Part shown: positions 7,918 to 16,322 of the stretch, in pieces
How positions within the stretch are numbered: the stretch's first letter is position 1
How the letters are laid out: every line of letters starts with the position of its first letter
Assembly (NCBI GenBank): GCA_021647365.1
Contig: JAKIUW010000008.1
Span: 1 to 64,000, forward strand
Length of the DNA: 64,000 bases
Source of the DNA: Cocleimonas sp.
Lineage (GTDB): Bacteria > Pseudomonadota > Gammaproteobacteria > Thiotrichales > Thiotrichaceae
Direction of reading: 5' to 3'
Notes under the pieces: model-generated
The model's database searches: none
What the model saw: the letters and a program-made list of their open reading frames with translations, nothing else
What the model was told of the DNA's origin: nothing
Made by a program: the position numbers and the translations under genes

Positions 7918-8691
7918 ATGAGGCTTGTGTTGAATAAACCCCTTACAAAATTATTGATTTTATTCTTTCTGATACCCATGCAGTTTGCATTGGCTGCACC
8001 GAAGAAAAGCGTTATTTCTGATAATGAGCTTCAATTAGCCATGTTGGATTTAAACCGTCAAAAATTAGTGCAACCAAAAATTGTAAAAAGACAAAAAAGG
8101 TCGGTAAGAATACAAAGCAAAATATCTAAAAGGCGGGGTGCAAGCAAACTGCCATCAAATTGTTTGAAATGGAATGCACATCAAATTAATCGCAAGGCGA
8201 AGAAATTTGATAAAGCCATTACAGAGTATTCACGTAAATACCGTGTAGACAAAAATCTAGTCAAAGCGGTTATTACTGTAGAGTCATGCTTTAGAGTCAA
8301 AGCAAAATCTCATGCCAATGCGCATGGTTTAATGCAGCTTATTCCTGCTACGGCAAAGCGTTTTGGCGTAAGCGATAGCTATAATGCGAAACAGAATATT
8401 CGTGGTGGGGTTAAATATCTCAAGTTCTTAAAAGCGCGTTACAAAGGTAATTTAAAGAAGACTATTGCGGCGTACAATGCTGGCGAGGGTGCAGTCGATA
8501 AATACAAAGGTATTCCACCGTATAAAGAAACAAGAAATTACGTCAAAAATGTATTAAAAACCTACGCTAAGCTAAACCCTAAAGCATCGCGTGTAAGTGC
8601 TGTTTATCAGCCACCTAAAATGGGCAATAAAGCAGGTAGACACGGCTGGCAATATAATCGTCGTTTAGCTCCACATCTTTATAAGCAATAG
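7918..8691 (+). CDS. Secreted lytic transglycosylase (SLT domain)
   Basis: A signal peptide (residues 1-26, hydrophobic LLILFFLIPMQFALA) precedes a basic linker and an SLT/lysozyme-like domain from about residue 88. The catalytic glutamate is in AVITVESCFR, followed by AHGLMQLIPATAKRFGV and the IAAYNAGEGAV motif. Such enzymes cleave the MurNAc-GlcNAc bond of peptidoglycan to 1,6-anhydro products in the periplasm. The single domain is small, like EmtA/MltE or Slt tail forms. The C-terminus is proline- and lysine-rich. It stands alone between two G-run repeats. Confidence 0.9.
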   Translation: MRLVLNKPLTKLLILFFLIPMQFALAAPKKSVISDNELQLAMLDLNRQKLVQPKIVKRQKRSVRIQSKISKRRGASKLPSNCLKWNAHQINRKAKKFDKAITEYSRKYRVDKNLVKAVITVESCFRVKAKSHANAHGLMQLIPATAKRFGVSDSYNAKQNIRGGVKYLKFLKARYKGNLKKTIAAYNAGEGAVDKYKGIPPYKETRNYVKNVLKTYAKLNPKASRVSAVYQPPKMGNKAGRHGWQYNRRLAPHLYKQ

Positions 8692-8703
8692 CGTGTGAAA
8701 GCA

Positions 8704-8786
8704 CAGTTCTGTTGAGCCTGTGAATACACCCTCACTTTTACATGGATTGATCACGCCAAAGGCTATGTAAAAGTGGGGGGGTGTGC
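8704..8786. repeat. G-run repeat, inverted pair with GAGCCTGT flank
   Basis: A degenerate minus copy (8726-8743, ACACCCTCACTTTTACAT) faces a full plus copy (8763-8786). The left side carries CAGTTCTGTTGAGCCTGTGAA (8704-8724), the reverse complement of the TTCGACAGGCTCAG... flank found at 61771. Located between the transglycosylase and the next gene. Confidence 0.85.
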
Positions 8787-8824
8787 TTTAATACTCTTTT
8801 CACGTTGATTTCCCACTTATCCCC

Positions 8825-9625
8825 ATGAATAACCAAGAACTTTTAAATTACCTCCCTGAAAATAATCTCTTAAAAGACCGCGTAATTCTTGTTACAGGTG
8901 CGGGTTCTGGTATAGGTCGTGCCATTTCTTTGGCGTATGCACGCTTTGGTGCAACCGTTGTTTTACTGGGTAAAACGCTTAAAGAATTAGAATATGTTTA
9001 TGATGAGATTGAGGCGGCGGGTTACCCTGAGCCTGCAATTTATCCTTTAAATATGGAAGGCGCGACGGCAAAAGATTATCAAGATATGGCCAATACCTTT
9101 GCTGAAAAACTCGGTGGTTTGGATGGCATTGCCTTGAATGCAGGTTGGTTGCCCGCCTTTATGCCGTTTAAAGAATACGATGTTGAAACGTGGTCAAAAA
9201 CCATCAGCGTGAATTTACACGCCAATTTCTTAATCACGCAAACTTGCTTACCTTTGTTAGAAGCGGCAGAAGATCCTGCCATTATTTTCTCTGCCCACGA
9301 TTCGCTAAAAGCCTATAACGGCGCGTTTGGTATCGCCAAAGCAGGCACACAGGCGATGATGGATATTTTGGCAGATGAGTATGATTTACCTGAAAACTTC
9401 ATTCGCATCAACAGTATAGACACAGGACCATTGCGTACTCAAATGCGAAAAATGAATTATCCGGGTGAAGATATGGATACCTTGGCATTGCCAGAATCTA
9501 TCGTAGGGCCGTATTTGTATTTTATGGGAGCAGACGCGGGTACAGATTCGCAAACCAGCACAGCCAATAAAGTAAAATTTGAAAAGCTCTCGGCTGATAC
9601 GAAATGGGCTGGCGAAGCAAGTTAG
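8825..9625 (+). CDS. Short-chain dehydrogenase/reductase, YciK-like, with catalytic Tyr replaced
   Basis: The N-terminal half is typical of the YciK group: LLKDRVILVTGAGSGIG (NAD(P) glycine motif), then GLDGIALNAGWL in the NNAG position. In the active-site region the expected YxxxK reads FGIAK (KAYNGAFGIAKAG), so the general acid Tyr is Phe while Lys is kept; the Ser position reads FSAHDS. The protein may be catalytically dead or use another residue. It stands 34 nt before cmoA on the same strand and may be co-transcribed. Function unknown. Confidence 0.8.
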   Translation: MNNQELLNYLPENNLLKDRVILVTGAGSGIGRAISLAYARFGATVVLLGKTLKELEYVYDEIEAAGYPEPAIYPLNMEGATAKDYQDMANTFAEKLGGLDGIALNAGWLPAFMPFKEYDVETWSKTISVNLHANFLITQTCLPLLEAAEDPAIIFSAHDSLKAYNGAFGIAKAGTQAMMDILADEYDLPENFIRINSIDTGPLRTQMRKMNYPGEDMDTLALPESIVGPYLYFMGADAGTDSQTSTANKVKFEKLSADTKWAGEAS

Positions 9626-9659
9626 TTGCTTGCTTTAATTGCCAGCCAAGTCAATCACA

Positions 9660-10385
9660 ATGAAACAAGATAAGCTTTTCGATAACCCTCAGCAAGTCGT
9701 TGATTTCGCCTTCGATGATGCGGTGGCGGATGTTTTTTCCGATATGATTCGTCGTTCTGTGCCAGGTTATGAAACAATCATTTCACTCTTGGGCGTACTC
9801 GCTCAACAATACGCGCAACCCAATACCAACGTGTATGATTTGGGTAGCTCGCTAGGTGCGGCAACGCTTTCAATGCATCGTCAAACACGTACTTTAGATT
9901 TAAAACATATCTGCGTTGATAATTCAGAAGCGATGATTAAGCGTTGCCAATCACGCTTAGCAAGGCATATGCCCGATGCGGACTTGCAGATAATTTGTGA
10001 GAATATTGAAGATACAGAAATCAATAATGCATCCTTGGTTGTCATTAATTTCACTTTGCAGTTTCTTAGTCCAGAATCACGTTTGGCGTTACTGACTAAA
10101 ATTTATGACAGCTTATTGCCTAATGGTGTTTTGGTGCTTTCTGAAAAACTGATTTTTGAAGATAAGGATGAAAATCAACGACAAACTGATTGGCATCTCA
10201 CCTTTAAAAGCGCCAATGGTTACAGTGATTTAGAGATTAGCCAAAAGCGCACGGCTATCGAAAATGTGATGATTCCTGATAGCCTAGAAGCACATCAACT
10301 GCGCTTACAACAGGCGGGTTTTAAAGAATCCTATCAATGGTTTCAGGCGTTTAACTTTGCCTCACTTATTGCAATCAAGAAATAA
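9660..10385 (+). CDS. cmoA: Carboxy-S-adenosyl-L-methionine synthase
   Basis: CmoA makes carboxy-SAM from SAM and prephenate, the donor used by CmoB to form cmo5U34 in tRNAs. The N-terminus KQDKLFDNPQQVVDFAFDDAVADVF is strongly conserved, and the SAM-binding region reads VYDLGSSLGAATLSM. I chose the ATG at 9660; an upstream TTG at 9639 would add seven residues with no homology. The stop is 2 nt from cmoB, so the two are an operon. Confidence 0.95.
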   Translation: MKQDKLFDNPQQVVDFAFDDAVADVFSDMIRRSVPGYETIISLLGVLAQQYAQPNTNVYDLGSSLGAATLSMHRQTRTLDLKHICVDNSEAMIKRCQSRLARHMPDADLQIICENIEDTEINNASLVVINFTLQFLSPESRLALLTKIYDSLLPNGVLVLSEKLIFEDKDENQRQTDWHLTFKSANGYSDLEISQKRTAIENVMIPDSLEAHQLRLQQAGFKESYQWFQAFNFASLIAIKK

Positions 10386-10387
10386 GA

Positions 10388-11389
10388 ATGATGTTTAACT
10401 TCGATGCTTTATACCAAGATTTAATTGCCAATGACTTTGAAGAGTGGCAAGAAACCTTGCCTGCGACATTAGAGAATATCTTAAAAGAAAGACAGCACGG
10501 CAAGACCGAAGAATGGCAGGAAATATTATCAAATCTACCTGAAATCACTGCTTCAACATTAGAATTAAACGCTGATAAAATCCAAATTGGAATATCGCAA
10601 GATTGTGATGAATCACAAACGCAACAATTAGAAAAACAGCTAAAACACCTACATCCATGGCGTAAAGGACCCTACGACTTATTTGGCATCCCTATTGATA
10701 CCGAATGGCATTCAGACTGGAAGTGGCAACGAATCCAGCCACATATCAGCCCCTTAAAAAACCGCTCCGTTTTGGATGTCGGCTGTGGCAACGGCTATCA
10801 CATGTGGCGCATGTTGGGTGAGGGCGCAAGGCTCGTGATTGGCGCAGACCCCAGTCAGTTTTTTATGGTGCAGTTTGAAGTGCTTAAGTGCTATGCGATG
10901 TCTGTCGAGCAAAACTTACCCATTCATATCCTGCCTTTCAAAGGCGAAGAACTACCCGCATTCACCCAAGCATACAAAGGCAAAGGCTTCGATACTGTTT
11001 TCTCCATGGGCGTGTTGTATCACCGAATGTCACCCATTGATCACCTGCGAGAACTAAAATCATTTATCCGTAAAGACGGCGAGCTGGTACTAGAAACACT
11101 CATAATAGAAAGCGAAGAAGCGAACGTACTCATCCCCGAAGATCGCTACGCAAAAATGCGTAATGTCTGGTTTATCCCCACGCCTGATTTACTCGTGCGA
11201 ATGCTAGAAAGAGCAGGCTTTAAAAATATCCGAGTGGTTGATATTAATAAGACCGGTATTGAAGAACAACGCTCTACCGAGTGGATGACATTTGAATCAC
11301 TGGAAGATTTTTTAGATCCTGATGATCATAATAAAACCATCGAAGGCTATCCAGCGCCTAAGCGTGTAGTTGTGATTGCGACGGTTTAA
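10388..11389 (+). CDS. cmoB: tRNA U34 carboxymethyltransferase
   Basis: CmoB transfers the carboxymethyl group of carboxy-SAM to 5-hydroxyuridine 34. Family hallmarks are HPWRKGPYDLFGIPIDTEWHSDWKW, the SAM motif VLDVGCGNGYHMWRMLGEGA and GADPSQFFMVQF. At 333 aa it is of normal length. Two adjacent ATGs open the frame; either may be used. It follows cmoA directly and is followed by an inverted repeat at 11403-11495. Confidence 0.95.
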   Translation: MMFNFDALYQDLIANDFEEWQETLPATLENILKERQHGKTEEWQEILSNLPEITASTLELNADKIQIGISQDCDESQTQQLEKQLKHLHPWRKGPYDLFGIPIDTEWHSDWKWQRIQPHISPLKNRSVLDVGCGNGYHMWRMLGEGARLVIGADPSQFFMVQFEVLKCYAMSVEQNLPIHILPFKGEELPAFTQAYKGKGFDTVFSMGVLYHRMSPIDHLRELKSFIRKDGELVLETLIIESEEANVLIPEDRYAKMRNVWFIPTPDLLVRMLERAGFKNIRVVDINKTGIEEQRSTEWMTFESLEDFLDPDDHNKTIEGYPAPKRVVVIATV

Positions 11390-11402
11390 AGTCTTAAAAG
11401 AA

Positions 11403-11495
11403 GTCCACGAAAGGCACTAAAAAATACGAAAGTTAATACAGTATGACTACTCCTTCGTCATGCTCTTTTCGTGTTTTTTAGTAACTTTTGTGGAC
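11403..11495. repeat. Imperfect inverted repeat downstream of cmoB
   Basis: The left arm 11403-11432 (GTCCACGAAAGGCACTAAAA...) pairs with 11465-11495 (...TTTTTTAGTAACTTTTGTGGAC) with a few mismatches and a loop of about 32 nt. It is a dispersed-hairpin type distinct from the G-run repeat and may serve as the cmoAB transcript end. Most of the 193-nt gap before parA is this element. Confidence 0.7.
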
Positions 11496-11582
11496 AAATC
11501 TTTTACATCCTAACTATATCAAAATACCCCAGTTTTTGTTAATGTCTGCAGTCCCCCAAAATCCATTTAAAACAGAGTATTC

Positions 11583-12362
11583 ATGACGAAGATTATTGCC
11601 GTTGCCAATCAGAAAGGCGGTGTGGGTAAAACCACCACCAGCGTTAATCTGGCGACCTCTTTGGCGGTTATGAAGCGCAAAGTGTTGATCATAGATATGG
11701 ATCCACAAGGCAATGCCACTACAGGCGTAGGCTTGGATAAGCACACCCCCCCAGTTTTATTGAGTGATGTGTTATTGGGTGATGCGCAGGTTGAGGCGGC
11801 CATACAGGCTGTGCCTAATACCAATATTGAAGCACTGGCAGGTGGGCCTGATTTAACCATTGCTGAATTTCAAATGATGAAAATGGATGACCGTGAATTT
11901 TGTTTGCACAAGGTGCTTGGTGATATTAAAAGTCGTTACGATTTTATCATTATCGACTGCCCGCCTTCTTTGAATATGCTAACGGTTAATGCCTTGGTTG
12001 CTGCCAATGGCGTGTTGATACCGATGCAATGCGAATATTATGCTTTGGAAGGTTTGTCGGCGTTGGTGGGATCAATTAATACGATTCGTAAAAATGCTAA
12101 CCCAGGGCTAGAAATTACAGGCGTGTTAAGAACAATGTACGACCCACGGAACAATTTGTCTCGTGATGTGTCCAAGCAGTTGTCTGAATATTATCCAGAC
12201 AAACTTTATAATACGTCTATTCCAAGAAATGTACGATTAGCCGAAGCGCCAAGCCATGGTTTGCCTGCTTTGCTGTACGATAAGCGATCAAGCGGGGCCT
12301 TGGCTTACTTGGCATTGGCGGCTGAAATGATTAGAAAAGAAGCGGCTCGTGAAGCGGCTTAA
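11583..12362 (+). CDS. parA: Chromosome partitioning ATPase ParA (Soj)
   Basis: ParA is the nucleoid-bound ATPase that moves ParB-parS complexes. The deviant Walker A is KGGVGKTTT (residues 11-19), Walker A' is DMDPQGNAT and Walker B is FIIIDCPPSL. The 259-aa length is normal. Codons for KHTPPVLL (11738-11761) match the G-run repeat in minus orientation (GCACACCCCCCCAGTTTTA), replacing about ten residues that vary between ParA homologues without changing overall length. parB follows 24 nt later. The rsmG/mnmG and atp genes that often neighbour parAB are not here. Confidence 0.95.
   Translation: MTKIIAVANQKGGVGKTTTSVNLATSLAVMKRKVLIIDMDPQGNATTGVGLDKHTPPVLLSDVLLGDAQVEAAIQAVPNTNIEALAGGPDLTIAEFQMMKMDDREFCLHKVLGDIKSRYDFIIIDCPPSLNMLTVNALVAANGVLIPMQCEYYALEGLSALVGSINTIRKNANPGLEITGVLRTMYDPRNNLSRDVSKQLSEYYPDKLYNTSIPRNVRLAEAPSHGLPALLYDKRSSGALAYLALAAEMIRKEAAREAA
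11741..11760 (-). repeat. G-run repeat inside parA coding sequence
   Basis: Eighteen of twenty bases match the minus-oriented consensus, with AGTTTTA in place of ACTTTTA. It is read as H-T-P-P-V-L. One of only two solitary minus copies in the window. Confidence 0.75.
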
Positions 12363-12386
12363 TGCAAAAATATAGGGGTTCGTAAA

Positions 12387-13241
12387 ATGGTAAAAAAACC
12401 AGGATTAGGGCGCGGTTTGGATATGTTGCTTAGTTCAACAAGCAACGATGACAATAAAGATACCGAGCTAAAAAACCTACCCGTTGAAAAAATCACCAAA
12501 GGCGAATACCAACCACGTTTGAGTATCGACCCTGATGCGCTACAAGAATTGGCAGAATCAATCAAAGCGCAAGGCGTGGTACAACCTGTTGTGGTGCGCC
12601 GATTAGATGCGGGTAACTATGAGCTGATTGCAGGAGAGCGCCGCTGGCGTGCGTCACAAATAGCAGGTTTACATACGATTCCTGCGATTGTGCGAGACAT
12701 TCCTGATCAAGCTGCGGCGGCAATGTCGTTGATTGAAAATATTCAACGTGAAGATTTGAATGCGCTTGAAGAAGCGATTGCCATGAATCGTTTAATTACA
12801 GATTTTGGTTTAACCCATCAACAAACGGCAGAGTCAGTAGGGCGTTCGCGTACTGCGGTGACTAATCTTTTACGCCTTTTAGATTTGGAAGATACTACCA
12901 AAGAACTGCTTGATACACGCAAAATTGATATGGGGCATGCGCGTGCGCTGTTGGCATTGAATGGCACATTACAAGTAGAAACTGCGCATAAGGTTGCTAA
13001 CAATCAGTTATCGGTACGTGAAACGGAAAAGCTCGTAAAAAAATTGACGGCATCCGATGAGGGAAGTAAAAATATAGCGCCCGCTAAGAAAGCATTGGAA
13101 GTGCAAAAACTCGAAGAATCACTGTCGCAAACATTGGGTGCTAAAGTAAATATTCAATACAACACTAAAGGTAAGGGAAAGCTCGTTGTTGAATATAATG
13201 ACCTTGATGAGTTGGATGGAATTTTAGAGCATATAAAATGA
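12387..13241 (+). CDS. parB: Chromosome partitioning protein ParB (Spo0J)
   Basis: ParB binds parS, spreads as a CTP-dependent clamp and stimulates ParA. The CTPase segment holds GERRWRASQ, followed by AAAMSLIENIQREDLNALEEA and the helix-turn-helix THQQTAESVGRSRTAVTNLLRLL; the C-terminal dimer domain ends the 284-aa protein. N-terminal KKPGLGRGLDMLL is the usual ParA-stimulating motif. I found no full palindromic parS site in the window. Confidence 0.95.
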   Translation: MVKKPGLGRGLDMLLSSTSNDDNKDTELKNLPVEKITKGEYQPRLSIDPDALQELAESIKAQGVVQPVVVRRLDAGNYELIAGERRWRASQIAGLHTIPAIVRDIPDQAAAAMSLIENIQREDLNALEEAIAMNRLITDFGLTHQQTAESVGRSRTAVTNLLRLLDLEDTTKELLDTRKIDMGHARALLALNGTLQVETAHKVANNQLSVRETEKLVKKLTASDEGSKNIAPAKKALEVQKLEESLSQTLGAKVNIQYNTKGKGKLVVEYNDLDELDGILEHIK

Positions 13242-13256
13242 CTTTGGTGATGCTCT

Positions 13257-13739
13257 ATGGATGCTGAAATACGCTTTTTCATGACCCATACAGATGAGGC
13301 AGAGTTTTTAGCATTTGCCAATAAGCATATTGATGAAATCAAGCAAGGTAGTAGTCTTAAACAAGAAAATAGTCCTGAACAAAAATATAGTGCTAAACAA
13401 AGCTTTATTGTGGGTGACTGTGAGCTTTTTTTTACACCAACTGTTATCGAAAACCACACAATGTATTCGGGCGTATTAGAAATTAGAATAGAGAATTCTA
13501 ATACTGCGTGTAAAAACCAATTACGTGCCAACGCCACCTATAAAAAGCTAAGAAACTGGATAAAGAAAAAATACTGGAGCCGCTTGGCTTATATTAATAA
13601 AACTAAAAAAGACAAACTGATGCCAACACGCATTCATTGGTTAGCACCAAAAGCTAAAAAATGGAAAGAGGAAGATTCTGAAAAGCATATTTTAAAATTA
13701 TCGAAAACCAGCTGGATGGTGTTTGATATTGGTTTCTAG
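13257..13739 (+). CDS. Hypothetical protein, 160 aa
   Basis: Not recognised. The ATG at 13257 is 15 nt after the parB stop, so co-transcription is likely. The N-terminal half is acidic. Residues about 42-59 show three tandem six-residue units, SLKQEN, SPEQKY, SAKQSF, from an 18-bp micro-repeat (about 13352-13405). The middle looks like beta strands (FIVGDCELFFTPT, GVLEIRIEN) and the C-terminal part is very basic and tryptophan-rich, ending in SSMVFDIGF-like hydrophobic sequence. There are no membrane segments. Nucleic-acid contact is possible from the charge but not shown. Confidence 0.7.
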   Translation: MDAEIRFFMTHTDEAEFLAFANKHIDEIKQGSSLKQENSPEQKYSAKQSFIVGDCELFFTPTVIENHTMYSGVLEIRIENSNTACKNQLRANATYKKLRNWIKKKYWSRLAYINKTKKDKLMPTRIHWLAPKAKKWKEEDSEKHILKLSKTSWMVFDIGF

Positions 13740-13757
13740 TATCGAGTAACAAGGGAA

Positions 13758-13784
13758 GTACACCCTCCCCACTTTTACACGATG
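13758..13784 (-). repeat. G-run repeat, degenerate, minus orientation
   Basis: GTACACCCTCCCCACTTTTAC with an interrupted C-run, lying between convergent genes (stop at 13739 and stop at 13788). One of two solitary minus copies. Confidence 0.75.
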
Positions 13785-13787
13785 AGG

Positions 13788-16040
13788 TTAAAATTCAGCA
13801 ACGATATTCATAGCATTCAGTGACAATAACGGCACTTTACTTATTTGTACGGGTTTGGATAACAAAAAGCCTTGTACAGAATCAGCGCCTAATTTCTTGA
13901 TTAAAGCAAGCTGCTCTAACGTCTCTACTCCTTCAACAACTGCGGTTGCTCCTAAGCGTTTGGTGAGTGAAATAGCACTTTCCAGTATTGTTTTGTCGCC
14001 ATTAGACGCTGCGAGTAATAAACTGCGATCTATTTTAACGACGTCAACTGGTAGTACAGACAAGCGCGACAACGAAGAGTAGCCTGTTCCAAAATCATCC
14101 ATAGCAATTTTGAAACCATGAGATTTTAATAGTTTGATTGAAGGTATTAGTTGATCTGTTGGAATATCACCATCTTCAGTGATTTCAATACAAAATTGCT
14201 CAATCGGCAAGTTTGCTTTTTCAAAGCAATGAATAAAATCATTAAGAATTTTAGCATTGTTCAACATGTACGGCGCAATATTGATGTTTATGGTTACTTT
14301 GGGTAGCTGATCATAAGATTTAGCAACCATACTGATACACACTTCAGTCAGTGGTGTTAATAAACCATAAGACTTTGCTTGATCTAAAAACTCTCCTGGT
14401 AATAAAATCCCATGCTCTTCAGACTCAACACGTATTAGAAGTTCCAGCGCTTTTAATGAACCATCTTTAAGATCATAGATAGGCTGAAAGTGTACGGGTA
14501 GATAATCATCATCAACTGCTTTTTGTAGAATTTCTCGTAATTCATGACGTGGTACAGATTTCTTCTTGTTCAGAACGGTTTTTTCTGTGTAAAGAGTAAA
14601 GTTTGTATGTTCTTGTCGGGACATTTTTAATGCTTCTTCGGCTTGTCGTGCCAGTGTTTCTGGTTTAACAAATCCTGAGCTATGGCTTGCGCCATAAGTA
14701 AGAGGCACAGCGATGCGGCAATTGTTAACTACATCCCAAATACCTAGATGTAGCTGAACTTCATTAACAACTTTTTCAATATTCTTTAATTGAGTACGGA
14801 AAACCGCATGAAAATAGTCTGCGCCTGTGCGTGCGACTAAAATATTATTGGGTAGCATTTTTATTCTTTTCGATAAGCTTTTAAGAACTTCGTCACCGAA
14901 ATCTCTACCGTATAAATCATTGATTGATTTAAAATCTTCCACATTAATGCTAATAACAAAAATATTATTAATACTGATGTTTGATAATTGATCAAGGTAA
15001 CCATGGAAGTTAGGCAACCCTGTTAGAGAGTCTACATATGCAATATTCTTTAGTTTTTGGCGTTGTTGGCTAATATTTTTAACAACACGTTGCATGCGCC
15101 AAATAACAAAACTACTTAATATAAAACTAGCAGTACCTACGACAATAATAGCTATAGGAGGTATGCCTAATCTATCTCGGATAATAATACTGAGAGGTAT
15201 AACCACAATTGCCAAAACACTTGCACCCCACATAAACAAACTACTAATGCCCTTAGTCGTGCTCTTATGGTAATCAGTGGTTAGCCTTTCTAAAAAGATA
15301 AAAGCTATAGAGAGTGTTCCTACAAGGAGGTAAAAGCTTAAAGAAATTTTTGGTAGTGAGCTACTTTGAATAACCTTAAAACTGTTTAGAGCATCAAGCA
15401 CGAAATGGGCACTAAAAGATAATACCATTATGATCCTAACTATATCTTTAAAAAGAAGCTGTTTACAGAGTATCTGGTTGATCAAAAGCATTGATAAAAA
15501 GATAATACTAAGGAGTAAATTAATAGTATTTAGTTGCTGAATAAAACTGAACTCATTCCAAAAGTTACTGGCTAAGCTTGGAAATATAATAAGTGTGAAA
15601 ATTATTATAGAGATAACAATTAAGCTGTAGTCAATAGTGAAGCCATTTAGTTTGTATTCTTTTTCAAATTGTAGCATGAAGGTGAAGGCAAATAAGCTAA
15701 TCAACAGTATCCCTAGTTCTTCAATACTTGCTGCCATATTAGTATCAAATACTATTAATCCGATGTAACTTAAGGATGTTGAGGCTATAGATATACTAAC
15801 GAAAGTCATCCCAGCAATGAGAAATCCCCATGGATAGACTTTGTGTTTGTTATATTTGAATCCTAATACCAGTCCAATCGGAGTAAATGTTGCTAGTAAA
15901 ATATTAGCAATATTTAGTACGACTTCATTAGATATAAGCATAAGGCTTAATGCAAAAAAACCATGCAAAACGATAAATAGCTGCCAAACTTTGGGCAGAC
16001 CTAAGTCGTTGAGTTTTTTAGATACGTTTGCTAAGTTCAT
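13788..16040 (-). CDS. Membrane-bound GGDEF/EAL protein, probable c-di-GMP phosphodiesterase
   Basis: Residues 1-320 contain about nine hydrophobic segments forming an integral membrane sensor region. A GGDEF domain follows (about 335-490) in which the signature reads GADYF, so cyclase activity is unlikely. The EAL domain (about 510-740) has ELLIR at the EAL site, keeping Glu, with Asn in NINIAP, Glu in IEITED, DDFGTGYSSL, VKIDRSLL, VEGVET and QGFLLSKP. The retained metal and substrate residues suggest an active phosphodiesterase. The gene stands alone. Confidence 0.88.
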   Translation of the reverse strand: MNLANVSKKLNDLGLPKVWQLFIVLHGFFALSLMLISNEVVLNIANILLATFTPIGLVLGFKYNKHKVYPWGFLIAGMTFVSISIASTSLSYIGLIVFDTNMAASIEELGILLISLFAFTFMLQFEKEYKLNGFTIDYSLIVISIIIFTLIIFPSLASNFWNEFSFIQQLNTINLLLSIIFLSMLLINQILCKQLLFKDIVRIIMVLSFSAHFVLDALNSFKVIQSSSLPKISLSFYLLVGTLSIAFIFLERLTTDYHKSTTKGISSLFMWGASVLAIVVIPLSIIIRDRLGIPPIAIIVVGTASFILSSFVIWRMQRVVKNISQQRQKLKNIAYVDSLTGLPNFHGYLDQLSNISINNIFVISINVEDFKSINDLYGRDFGDEVLKSLSKRIKMLPNNILVARTGADYFHAVFRTQLKNIEKVVNEVQLHLGIWDVVNNCRIAVPLTYGASHSSGFVKPETLARQAEEALKMSRQEHTNFTLYTEKTVLNKKKSVPRHELREILQKAVDDDYLPVHFQPIYDLKDGSLKALELLIRVESEEHGILLPGEFLDQAKSYGLLTPLTEVCISMVAKSYDQLPKVTININIAPYMLNNAKILNDFIHCFEKANLPIEQFCIEITEDGDIPTDQLIPSIKLLKSHGFKIAMDDFGTGYSSLSRLSVLPVDVVKIDRSLLLAASNGDKTILESAISLTKRLGATAVVEGVETLEQLALIKKLGADSVQGFLLSKPVQISKVPLLSLNAMNIVAEF

Positions 16041-16215
16041 TCGGTAGTATGGGTCTGTCTTATTTATAATTTTAATTATTTTGTTATTTAAATAATGTCT
16101 AGTATCGACAATGGTATTGGGTAATTTTATCGCATTTTGGTATGTGATATTGGATTATCAGATGAACAGTAATAGTATTATTTTTTGATTAGATTGATTT
16201 TTATAACTTTATTAG

Positions 16216-16290
16216 GCGTGTAAAAGTAAGGGGGTGTTTTTACTTCGACTTCGCTCAGGATAAACAGTCAGTTCAACAGAACGGTTTTTA
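16216..16290 (+). repeat. G-run repeat, degenerate, with TTCGAC flank
   Basis: GTGTAAAAGTAAGGGGGTGT (16218-16237) followed by ACTTCGACTTCGCTCAGGAT and CAGTTCAACAGAACGG, an expanded form of the TTCGACAGGCTCAG-CAGAAC flank. It lies in the 282-nt gap 16041-16322 between two minus-strand genes. The rest of that gap is AT-rich and would hold the promoter of the GGDEF/EAL gene. Confidence 0.7.
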
Positions 16291-16322
16291 TAGTCTTTAT
16301 TAATCAATAACTTATGATTACT

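Noticed and set aside
13008..13024. parS site inside parB (ACGTGAAAC)
   Set aside because: Only the right half of the parS palindrome matches; the left six bases match at none. The codons encode the conserved SVRETEKL of ParB anyway.
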